This document shows positions 21,601 through 31,600 of a stretch of 64,000 nucleotides of DNA, piece by piece. Where the stretch lies: positions 22,187,060-22,251,059 of the forward strand of contig OX442314.1 in NCBI GenBank assembly GCA_949358305.1, given 5' to 3'. The position numbers and the translations under genes were made by a program. Position 1 is the stretch's first letter. Every line of letters starts with the position of its first letter. The notes beneath the pieces are model-generated. The model ran no database searches, was not told where the DNA came from, and worked only from the letters and a program-made list of their open reading frames with translations. The DNA is from Strigamia acuminata. Taxonomy: Eukaryota > Arthropoda > Chilopoda > Geophilomorpha > Linotaeniidae.

Positions 21601-21781
21601 CATTGAATTTGTTTTTATAAAAGTTTTGGCGGAAAATCAAAATGTTTGGTCTATAATTAGATGAAAGTAAAAAAAAAAATAAAAAAAATAAAAAAAATGA
21701 ATAAATAAAGATTTTACCTTGTGATTTGCAGATAGTTAAGATGAAAAGAAAAACAATTTGATTAAAAGTGATTTTTGGCAT
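18660..21781 (-). CDS. Secreted cysteine-rich protein, unrecognised (185 aa)
   Basis: Five exons, complement(21718-21781, 19451-19590, 19166-19227, 18883-19015, 18660-18818), join in phase although no single ORF reveals the gene. Exon 1 is a clean signal peptide (MPKITFNQIVFLFILTICKSQ). The mature part has a His-rich start (EFGLAK-like helix, then HHHFLP), GRHESPIT, and a cysteine cluster C-x3-C-x4-C-x-C ending in CFCRSLQ. The tail contains an NAS glycosylation sequon and a basic end. Donors of exons 2 (GTTAAC) and 3 (GTCAAC) are weak, so those edges are least sure. I do not recognise the family. It could be a hormone-like ligand, receptor ectodomain or cuticle/egg protein. Intron 1 is 2.1 kb and contains an X-box. 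Confidence 0.65.
20688..20701 (+). promoter_or_regulatory. RFX X-box-like motif (copy 2)
   Basis: GTTACCATAGCAAC matches the X-box consensus GTTRCCATRGYAAC at all 14 positions. It sits in intron 1 of the secreted orphan gene, about 1 kb downstream of the signal-peptide exon. RFX factors drive genes of ciliated cells, which in arthropods are mainly sensory neurons and sperm. Confidence 0.45.
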
Positions 21782-22303
21782 CTTTTCTCTTTCACTGTCA
21801 GTCGTGGTAAAGATGATTGAAGTTGTCTGTGTCACTTTGCCAGCATCTGGAGTCTGCTCCATGCCATGTGTCTCCAGTTTCCACCCAATGCGTTGATTAT
21901 TTACCTCGGTTTGGTTACGCCCTGTTTCCCTCTGGTGACAGATTGTTGAATTTTAAAATCAAACAAGTTTCTTGTTCTAAAATTTACATGACCATAAGCA
22001 ATTTTGGGGTGTTTTTCAAACATTGGATGTTTAATTTTTGGAAATTCCTGTTTACAGTTGCTGATCAAAAAGATTTATGTTTTTAAATATTTTCTTTGTT
22101 AAAACAATTTTAAAATAAAAAAAAAAATAAAAACTCTCAAAGTGCATTTAAAATGGTATTCAAATTAATGTATACTAATGGTATTTACATATTTTATGCA
22201 AGTATCATCGCACACTTCCGTTTAAAAGTTTTCTTCGATTAAGTTTGGTGCGTATGTCAGTAGTTTGAAAAGTGGTTTATTCGTGTATAATCGATCTGAA
22301 ACT
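21782..22303. promoter_or_regulatory. Divergent intergenic region
   Basis: Lies between the start codons of the minus-strand secreted orphan and the plus-strand CxxC orphan. It presumably holds both promoters. No clear TATA, YY1 or other core element was recognised. Confidence 0.35.
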
Positions 22304-22863
22304 ATGACTAATTTGTTAGAAGTCGCCTTCGCCGCCTTCATGTCTGCTGCCGATGCCAAGGCCTCTGCTGCCGCTGCAACAGCCGCTTATGCGGCTTTTT
22401 TAGTCAACCCACCATTATCTGAACCGGATGATTTAAATTCTCTTGGACAAAATGATTTAATTCCTTGTGAACCTATTGGCATCGATGTAGATGTTAATTT
22501 GACGTATTTCGGTGAAGATGACATTCTACATTCCCTTGAAATTGGGGTAAATTTGCTGTGCCACGATTGCGACTGGCTACCGGTAATAGCGGCGACTCAT
22601 TGTTTCAAATGTACAAAATTTCAAAAATTTGCCAAAGTGCCTGGATTATACGTGGTGTTGTGCCCAAAATGTTCTCGGTTCATCTCTTTTACGGTATGTA
22701 GTATGTACCTAAATTTTATCATAAGTGAATTTTATTTATTTATTTATTTTTATTTTTATAACTGATCCACGATTCAACGAATGGTCAAATCATCGTCCGT
22801 GATTTAACGGGAGTTACCGAATTACCAACAGCGGCACCCGAAGGCCAAGCAGATGAAATGTAA
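22304..22863 (+). CDS. Small CxxC (zinc-ribbon-like) orphan protein
   Basis: The ATG at 22304 opens an Ala-rich helix-like N-terminus (MTNLLEVAFAAFMSAADAKA...). An acidic middle follows, then three CxxC pairs (CHDC, CFKC, CPKC) in about 50 residues, which suggest one or two bound zincs. A donor ACG|GTATGT follows 22693 in phase 0. A second coding block (IHDSTNGQIIVRDLTGV..., 22765-22863, stop TAA) is open and protein-like and continues the frame. No AG precedes it: the expected acceptor reads AACTG. Either the intron is non-canonical, there is a sequence error, or the protein instead reads through and ends near 22763. Family not recognised. Confidence 0.5.
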
Positions 22864-23425
22864 TTTAATTAAAGTCTGTAAAAAAAAAACTAACAAGTTC
22901 CGATGAAACTCTTTTATAATACTCGCTCTGTTGTTTTGAATATTTGATGTATATTCCAGTTATTATTTTCTTATTAATTTTTTTGTACGTATTTATTAAA
23001 TTAATTGCAATTATGAATCGAACAAAACTTTGTTACCGCAAATAACATCAATTATAGTTGTGAAATTAGGAAGAATTATTGGAGGATAGACAAGTGGAAA
23101 TGAACGCGACGTGGAGACGAGAATCTATCGTCGTACAGAATCGTGAATGGCCTTTGACTTTTTCTGCATTCGAGAAAGCATCTTTCGTTAGGGTACCGTC
23201 GTCGGGCGCAAATTCATACACTTCGGCGCGATGTAAAACGATTAAAGTATCGAGAGAGCCGAGAGAAAGAGTTAGGTCTAAGTTTGTACAGTGATCGTAC
23301 TACAAAAAGATATATGTTTTTAAATATTTTCTTTAAAATTTCTGACAGAATTTTTTATAGTCTGAAACTTTGCAAGTGTTGGAACACATGTTGTGTGAGT
23401 AATTAGAACTGAAAATTTTCGTGTT

Positions 23426-23494
23426 CCACAATTTAAAAACTGTTCTTTTTAACGTCATAAGTCGTCCCAACTAATCAGAAAATACGAGCGTCTA
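23426..23494 (+). repeat. 69-bp direct repeat, left copy
   Basis: Shares a co-linear 69-base sequence with 24082-24150, with only a handful of mismatches (core: AACGTCATAAGTCGTCCCAA, then CTAATCAGAAAA). The two copies bracket the THAP remnant and may be the ends of one decayed mobile element. Confidence 0.75.
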
Positions 23495-23593
23495 TACAGT
23501 ACAGACAAGATCCGCCTTACTGCAGCGCCATCTGCTGAGCGAACTTAATACTGTTGAATACTGACAGAAGGTCGCGTCGTGAGCTTATTTACT

Positions 23594-23752
23594 ATGGCAG
23601 TTTCGCGTGTTTCGTGCGCTGTTCCGCTGTGTTTTAATAATGGTAGAAAAGGGCCGATTGGGGTAACTTGGCATGCTTTTCTAAGTGTTACAGCTATGAG
23701 AAAAGAATAGATTGTAAAAATCAGACGTCATTTTGGTCCTAAATTTAAATGA
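23594..23752 (+). pseudogene. THAP zinc-finger domain remnant
   Basis: From the ATG at 23594 the reading is MAVSRVSCAVPLCFNNGRKG then PIGVTWHAFLSV. This fits the start of a THAP domain (C-x2/4-C, then an aromatic, then H). After an in-frame stop, another frame gives IRRHFGPKFK, which fits the THAP tail W..xIRRxxGxxF. The frame break and stop make it non-functional. THAP domains occur in P-element-type and other DNA transposases as well as in host factors, and the flanking direct repeats favour a transposon origin. Confidence 0.5.
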
Positions 23753-24081
23753 GGAACAGCAAGCAAAGTTGAAGTTTTGTGTGGAGTGTTAGAGGTTTTG
23801 TTTAAAAATTCATTTTCTTTGCATAAACATTCATGTTTTTAACATAAAAATTGACTTTTTTAACGTAAAAATTCTTTTTTTTAAACCTAACCATCCATTT
23901 TTTAATTATAACAATGTACAGTACTATTTTGTGCATCAAATTTGCTTTTTTCTGTAAAAAAACTCCATATTTTCGCCTAAAAAGTTTAGAATACGAAATA
24001 AATTAATCTCATTTTTTGGGTAAAAATTTGCTTTTTTAACTCATAAAAACATATTTTTCCCATCTAAAATTGCTCCAATGA

Positions 24082-24150
24082 CCACAATTTAAAAACGGTT
24101 CTTATTAACGTCATAAGTCGTCCCAACTAATCAGAAAACACGAGCGTCTA
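24082..24150 (+). repeat. 69-bp direct repeat, right copy
   Basis: Second copy of the repeat at 23426-23494, same orientation, about 590 bases further on. Equal length and near identity indicate a common recent origin. Confidence 0.75.
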
Positions 24151-24502
24151 CGTACAGTATTGAGCTTCAAACTGACGGTGCCAGACAATTGTAATGTATC
24201 AATTCCGAGCTCATCTTTGACTAGGGAGAGATGAATAACGCGTAATATAATTAGTTAATCTTAAAATAAACAATCGTAAGTATTTAAGTCGAATTGTTTG
24301 TGCTTTGAAGTAGCTTGGAATTGATGAAATCAAACTTGATCATTCGTCAATGAAATGAACGCGACTATTGACTACATTAGCCAGGAACTGCTTTTTTAAC
24401 ATGAAGTTTTATCCTGTCCCTAGATATTCAATCTAGGTCATTGAGAGGTGGTAAGATTGATACCGTTATTACCGTAGCGGTGTTCTGCAAAATCGTAACA
24501 CC

Positions 24503-27500
24503 ATGGGTCGAAAAGTAACAGTAGCTGTCTGCAGTTTAAATCAGTGGGCGATGGATTTCCAAGGAAATTATCATCGGATTGTTGAAAGTAAGAAGTGTAG
24601 CGTACTTCAAGTATCGAATGTTGTGTAATGTTTATTTTTTGCACTTTTTACAAGGTATCGAAGTTGCCAAGGAGATGAAAGCAGCGTTTCGATCGGGTCC
24701 AGAATTAGAAATTTGGTAAAAATCAATTTTTTTGCAGTTTTCACAAATTAATTCCCAATATTTATTAGCAATTTAATTTTTATTTATTTACTTATTTTTT
24801 ATTTTTTTATTTAGTGGCTACGGTTGCGGTGATCATTTTTACGAAAGTGATACATTCATGCACTCTTGGGAAATTTTAGCCGAGTTGTTGAAAAATCCTG
24901 TTTGCCATGGAATGATCGTTGACATAGGAATGTACGGTTTTGTTTTTAAAATTTAAATGTAGTGAAAGAATTATTTACATTGAAATTAATTGATTTTAGG
25001 CCGGTAATGCACAAAAATGTCGCGTACAACTGCAGGGTCGTGCTTTTTAATAAGTAAAAAAAATTGTTTTTGTATATAAATCGACTACATAATGAAAATT
25101 TAAACGCATTGCAGGAAAATAATACTCATTCGACCTAAAATGATACTTTGCGATGATGGAAACTATCGCGAATCACGATGGTTTACTGCGTGGGCCAAAA
25201 CGAAGCAAGTGGAGGAGCATTTCCTGCCGAGAATGATAACTGATATAACTGGACAGGTGTGATATATTAATGTATATCAAATTAAAACGTTATTATTACG
25301 AAATTAAATAATTCGCAAATGTACTCGCAGAGATTTGTGCCAATTGGGGATGCAGTTTTAGCAACTATTGACACGTGTATCGGATTCGAAATTTGTGAAG
25401 AATTGTGGAATCCCAACAGGTAAAAATTATATATAAATTCAAAACCTGAGTGAATTTTAAAAGCAAATAAATTTTTTTAGTCCTCACATTCCTATGGGTT
25501 TGGATGGAATTGAGATTATTACTAACGGTAGCGCTAGTCATCATGAATTACAAAAGGATTACGTCGCTTTCGATCTGGTTAAATCAGCATCAGCCAAAGT
25601 AATTACAAATCATTTAAATTAAATCGATCGAAAAAAATCAAAATTGTGTCGATTTTAGAGCGGCGGCATTTATATGTTTTCAAATATTCGCGGCTGCGAT
25701 GGAGAGCGAGTTTTTTACAATGGAAATTCCATGATTGCAGTCAACGGTTTTTTTGTCAGTTTGTGCAAGCAATTTTCACTGGACGAAGTGGTGATAAATG
25801 ATATTAAAAATTTTAAAAATGTATATTTATTTCTAAATATTTCTTTATATTATAGGAAGTAGCCACGGCAACGGTTGATTTAGAAGATATCCGCATGTAC
25901 AGAAACAGCATTCGCAGTCGTAACGTTCAAGCGGCGCATTCGGAATCGTATCCCCGTATCAAAGTTGATTTTTCCCTTTCATCAGACGACGATGATTCGT
26001 GTTTAGCTTATCCGAGTCAAAAACCCATCAAGGAGCCTTATTTTAGCCCCGAAGAGGAAATCAGGTATTGATAAAAAACGTTTTACTAAGTAATTTGTAT
26101 AATTTAGTAACTTATCTTATTAAATTTTACAGTTTAGGACCGGCTTGTTGGTTGTGGGATTATTTGAGACGGTCGGGACAAGGTGGATTCCTTATACCAT
26201 TGAGCGGGGGTGTAGATAGCGCCTCGACGGCGTGCATCGTTTCATGCATGTGTCATCTAGTGTTCGACGCGATTCAGAATGGCAATAAGAAAGTTCTAGC
26301 GGATTTACAACGAATTATTGGTGATTCTGCTTACGTACCGAGTAATGCTAAAGAAATATGTGATCAGATTTTAGTTACTTGTTATATGGCTACTGAAAAT
26401 TCCTCTCGGGATACTCGAATGCGTGCGCAGCAATTATCTGAGGAGATTGGAAGTCATCATTTGAGTATTTCAATCGATTTAGCCGTTGCAGCCATTTTGG
26501 GAATTTTTACGAATTTATCGGGTTTAGTACCGAAGTTTAAGGCACATGGCGGGAGTGTTAGAGAAAATTTAGCTTTACAGAATGTTCAGGTAAAAATTAA
26601 TCGCTTATTTTTCTTCAATTTTTACTATGAATTGTTTGTACAGGCACGGTTGCGGATGATTCTTGCGTATTTATTTGCACAATTGATTTTATGGGTTCGT
26701 GGTCGATCAGGAAGTCTTTTAGTTTTAGGAACTGCAAATGTAGAAGAGGGGTAAATTAATTAATTCGAAATCGTTATTTATTTATTTATTAATTTTTTTT
26801 TTTTTTTTTAAATAAAGGTTGCGTGGTTATTTGACCAAATATGATTGTTCGAGTGCCGACTTGAATCCTATTGGTGGAATTAGTAAACTAGATCTTAAGA
26901 TGTTTCTTCGATTTATGAGAAAGCAATATGGATATAGTTCTCTCGATGGGTAAATGTTTGTTTATGTTTAAAGCTAATGTTGATAAAGTAAGTTACGATT
27001 AATTAGTATACTTTGTGCACCGGCATCGGCTGAATTGGAACCATTAAAAGAAGGAACTTTAACTCAAAATGATGAAACCGACATGGGGATGACTTACGAC
27101 GAACTAGCTTTGTACGGGCGATTACGGAAAATAGCAAGATGTGGCCCTTTTTCCATGTTTTGCAAACTGGTACATGAATGGAAAGATAAACATTGCCCGG
27201 ACGAGGTTTGATTTTATAATTTTTTAAGTTAAAAGATATAAAATACAAATTTATCTTGAAATATTTGTATTTTTCTGTCTTGTACAAAGATTGCCGTGAA
27301 GGTAAAACATTTCTTTCGCTGCTACGCCATCAATAGACATAAAATGACTGTCATTACGCCTGCTTATCACGCTGAAACTTACAGTCCGGATGACAATCGA
27401 TACGATCATCGACAATTTTTATACGATGTTACGTGGTCGTGGCAATTTATGAAAATAGACCAAGCGGTAAATGAAATAAAATAAAATAAAAACCGTTTTT

Positions 27501-28119
27501 TATTAATGATTTATTTCTTAGGTTCAACATTGGCAGAAATTTAAGAAATTTAGGAAAGATGCTGGTCAAGATGTGATCGAAAGTGGATCTACTGATAATA
27601 ATACTTCATCAACTAAAACAAAACCGGCCGGAAATTTCTGTGAAAACATCACAGAAAACACACCAGAAAACAGACAAAGTATGCATACAGGCAGGGCCGA
27701 TTTGCAAGGACAAAATTTACATTTTTTAAATCTCGTTTTGGTCATTTTTCCACTTCAAAATTTCTTTTCTGAAACGAAAAAGTACATTCTTGCATTTAAT
27801 TACGGTATGCACATTTTCGAGTAAAATTAGTTTTTGTCTGAAGCTGGCTCTGCGCAAAATTATTTGCAATATAGTTTTTACATTTTAAAATTTATTATTT
27901 AATTTTGTTCAAGGATCGTTTGAAATCTCCCAAGCAAATAACGAGTCAAATCAGCGAAATTGTGACACCGATATAGATTCAGAAAATTGTAAACAGGAAA
28001 CGGAAGCAAATGAGCGGGAGAAACTGGATGCAGTGTATGATTCAAAGAAAAACGAGAAGTTCGATGATACATTCGCACCTGTTAAGAAAAAAAAGTGCTT
28101 AGTTGTGTATGTGTCGTAG
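24503..28119 (+). CDS. NADSYN1: Glutamine-dependent NAD+ synthetase
   Basis: Last step of NAD+ synthesis: ATP-dependent amidation of nicotinate adenine dinucleotide, using ammonia from glutamine. Sixteen exons: 24503-24587, 24655-24715, 24815-24931, 25000-25053, 25115-25256, 25331-25419, 25481-25598, 25659-25790, 25856-26064, 26133-26589, 26644-26750, 26818-26949, 27007-27205, 27290-27466, 27522-27678, 27914-28119, all in phase, 813 aa. The nitrilase-type glutaminase half shows its Glu (ELEICGYGC), Lys (RPKM) and nucleophile Cys (FEICEELW). The synthetase half has the P-loop [10 protein letters not shown] and the NADSYN signatures [13 protein letters not shown] and [17 protein letters not shown]. 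The start is [15 protein letters not shown] in a good ACCATGG context. About 100 residues beyond the usual ~705-aa end are hydrophilic, Ser/Asn/Glu-rich and end in a KKKK cluster. Confidence 0.96.
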
Positions 28120-28624
28120 AATATGAACTGCAAAACTCATTTTTAAAACAGTATTTTTTTTTTGTTGGTTTTTTTTTCTCCAGAGTTACGAATAAAAATT
28201 TGTTGACAAAAAAAATAATACAAAACCACGCTCGAACAATACCTGATAACATTAAACGAAATCAATAACTCCAACAAACCAAGACGTTTATTTTCAATTC
28301 ATTACAGAAAAACGTCATTCTTGACCCCAAAATAAAAAGAAACTTAAACCAACGTAATACCCCATCAAACACTAAAATAATTCCCCAAAAATCCTGACGT
28401 CATCAAATATTTGTAGTCTTTTTCTCGTCAGATGTCGCATTGGATTCATTTTTAGACGCAGCCATTTTGTCTGTTTGGGTGGACTGGGGTTGTCATTCAG
28501 TCGTCTCGGAGTTGCAGACGCGGGAAAATCTCACGCCGGTTGTGGGGGTCTGGCCGAACGATGGCCCCTAAGGAAACCGGCTCTTCTTCTCCACATTATC
28601 ACTGCCTCAATTTTGTTTTTCCGA
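28120..28624. promoter_or_regulatory. NADSYN 3' flank and RhoGAP upstream region
   Basis: The first 250 bases look like NADSYN 3' UTR. From about 28440 the base composition becomes GC-richer, with a YY1-like GCCATTTTG at 28461-28469. This is the probable promoter/5' UTR of the RhoGAP gene. Confidence 0.4.
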
Positions 28625-31600
28625 ATGCGTGATCGGGTTCGAGATGGGCTTCTCTGTATTGCCGTCCGAGTTGGATTCCGGTCGCGTGATAACGAGGTAA
28701 AATAACTCCCCGAGACAAAATTCAAACATCAACAATTCCTCAACAAATCTAATCGTTTTTGCAGCGCTTAATTGTCTCCGCAGCGGCCGTGCAGAGGCGA
28801 TCTTAATAAGGTATTGAGTCGGTGCATGTGCATTGAATGCCGCACCCTCTTCGAAGGTCCACTCGTAGTTTTTGTCTTGCCTTTTTCCTCTTCCATTCAA
28901 CCCCCTTCACCTGTCATGGCCACCTGGGCCCGCCGCATGCACAGAAGAGCTGCAACTTTGGGGAGCGTGGTCACTTCGTGCGGACATTCTACGGCCAGTC
29001 CTTATCCGAGACGGATTGAAAAGTAAGTGCGAATCGTGCGATAAACAAAGCAAAACGTGTTGACACTAAGTCCATTGGTCGCTATTGCCTCGTCGCTGAA
29101 TTATGCATTTGTGCATTCTAGGGTGAAATTATTAATATCCTGCTTTTTGTAATGTTGTGTAATTTTTTTTTTCGTTTGTTAAGATGTGGTAATTAGTGAA
29201 ATTAATAAATAGAATTAAAAGTTTCTTCGCGGTGAGACGTAGGAAGTGAATCAGAGATTAGGAAATCGTTATCAATCAAATTCTTATCGCAGTCATTGTC
29301 GTTGTGCGTATCATTGAAGATTACAATTTGCAAGAAATTCTTTCTGGTTTTTTTTTTTTTTTGGTGCATTTTGAAGGGTTTCAAAATCGGATGATTTAAT
29401 TATCCAAATATGTCCAGAGCTTTTAACTTCCTGCTCACTGGTAGCGAGCCTAAAGTGGATAAGTTGTGTCGTAACGATGAAAAACGTTTTTTAAAAATTT
29501 TATTTTATTATTTTTTGTGTTAAAAAACTTAAAAATCGTTGATTTTTGTGATTTGCAGAGTGAAATTTGGTGCTTCCTTGGAGCAAGTGTGTAAAACAGG
29601 CATTCCGGGACCCCTTCTGGTAAGACTTTAGATTTTGATTGCATTTTTTACTTTTCTTTTACTAATCATTTGATTTGATATAAAATACGAGATTGGCTCT
29701 ATGCACATTGTGGAAAAGCAACAAAAAAAAATGTATTTTGAAGATAAACAAACAAACAAACAAAGCCTAAGTTTAGTTTAATTCAATTTACTTTAGGTTA
29801 CAGAGCTTGTTTATCTTGTTTTTATTTGTCTGATCAGCGAACAGAAATGAAACACCTGCAGCAAAAGTATTTATTTATTTTAAATCGTTTCTAAATTTAA
29901 CGAGAGGAATGAATCGAAAATTTAAATGAATGAACCGCATTTGTGCAAACCTAAAGTTGATGCATTATTTGTAAATAAATAATGGATTGATATTTCGCAA
30001 GTGAGAAGTGAGAAAGGTGCATTTTGGATTCTGTTTACCTCGAGCTCTATGTATGTGTTTGTGTGTGTGTGTGTATGTGTGTGTGTGTGTGTGTGTTGAG
30101 AGAATAGTGGGAAGCTGAGGGAACAGCTGACCCACTTTCCCCGGAGATGACACATTTCATTGATCGCTTCGGCTAAAAATAGCATTTGTCCTCTCCTCCG
30201 CTGAATAGGCAAGAAGGAGTTGGCGGATGAAAGCGGGTCTCAGCCAATGCATTTGTGAATGAAAATACTCCGCTCGCTCGCAACTAACCTGGCTATGCGG
30301 AGAAGTCCATTTTTAATAGATTTTGATGTTTGTGCAATTGATGGCGATTTGGAAGAAATAAAATGTGCAAAATTAAAAAATGAGGGGAGAGGGGGGTGGG
30401 GAATTGTGTTTTTGATTTTTCTCGATAATTAATTTTTTGTTTACGATTTTTCTGATAATTAAATTTTTTGTTTACGATTTTTTTTCGATAATTAATTTTT
30501 TTGTTTACAATTCGGGTATCGATGGGGAAAATTGGAATTAGATTGGGAGGGAAATAGGTGGGTTTTATTAATTATGTTTGTTAATTGGAGGAAATAAAAA
30601 TTGGGAACGACGATGGCGGTTGTTTGATGTAGATACCGGTATGTGTTTACGTTTACTGAGAATGAAATAAGATTTGAAAAGATTGAGTTGAGGCGGTCGG
30701 TTGTGCTTAGCGGGGTTTAAAAATAGATAAGAACGTAGCTAAGGTTGCAGCCATGCAATCATCCGACTTGTCAACAAGGTAATAAGAGTGAAATTTTAAT
30801 TGAGCCAAAATGTGTCTCACACCTAATCGGGGCCAGATAAATGAATGTTGAGGTCAATGATTCCTGATTTTTATTTTTTTTTTTTAAATTTTTTTTTTTT
30901 AAATTTTTTTTTTTTTTTTTTAGGTGCTCATCTTGAAACTGAACAAAGAAGGTCCCTATAAAAAAGACATTTTTCGTGCACCCGGTCATCAAGGAAATAT
31001 GAAAAAGCTCATTCATTTTTTGCAAAACGGACGACTTGTTAATATTGACAACTTCTCCACGTATACTATTGCGTCAGTACTGAAGGTAGATATTATTGTA
31101 ATTATGTATGTATACAAATTGCAATTTATTTTTTTCTCAGAAATTTTTACGAAAATTGACTGATGGAATATTTGGTTCGGAAGGAGAGGAGAGATTATTT
31201 CAAATTATAGACTTAGCTGATGTAGAAGAACAAAGGGATCAAATTCATAAGTAATGATTTGCTTTAAGTTATTGATTTTTTTTTTTTTAATAATTTGATT
31301 TTTTTTTTGGTTAAATTTAGTTTGATTACATCATTGCCTATTCATGCTCAGCGATTACTCGTCCTTTTATTTGGTACATTCCGAGTAATCGCCACCCATT
31401 CCGAACGAGCTCAAACAGGGATGACATCAGAGGCTCTTGGTGTGAGTGTCGCTCCGAGTTTTTTTCACTCTTGCGTGAGTGATGGAAAGCAAGCTAAAAT
31501 GGCAGATGTGGTTCGTTTTAAGGTATAATTAATTAATATATTTATTTATTTTATAAAAGAAAGTAAAAGAAAATGTTTTATTATTATTTTTATTATGGGT

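Larger units (their letters stand above)
22864..24502. other. Intergenic region with transposon remnants
   Basis: Contains a less AT-rich segment open on both strands (about 23079-23294), the THAP-domain remnant (23594-23752), its two flanking 69-bp direct repeats, and T-rich filler with repeated 'taaaaatt' words (23800-24060). A GCCATCTGCTGA word at 23527-23538 resembles a CTCF site. Nothing else could be assigned. Confidence 0.5.

Noticed and set aside
23079-23294. GC-richer segment open on both strands (plus: MEDRQVEMNATWRRES...; minus: LHRAEVYEFAPDDGTLTKDA...)
   Set aside because: The minus reading looks protein-like, but there is no start, splice context or family match, so I could not choose a strand or support a gene.
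30056-30096. (TG)n microsatellite with apparent (TH)n peptide frames on the minus strand
   Set aside because: Simple repeat inside a RhoGAP intron; the open frames are repeat artefacts.
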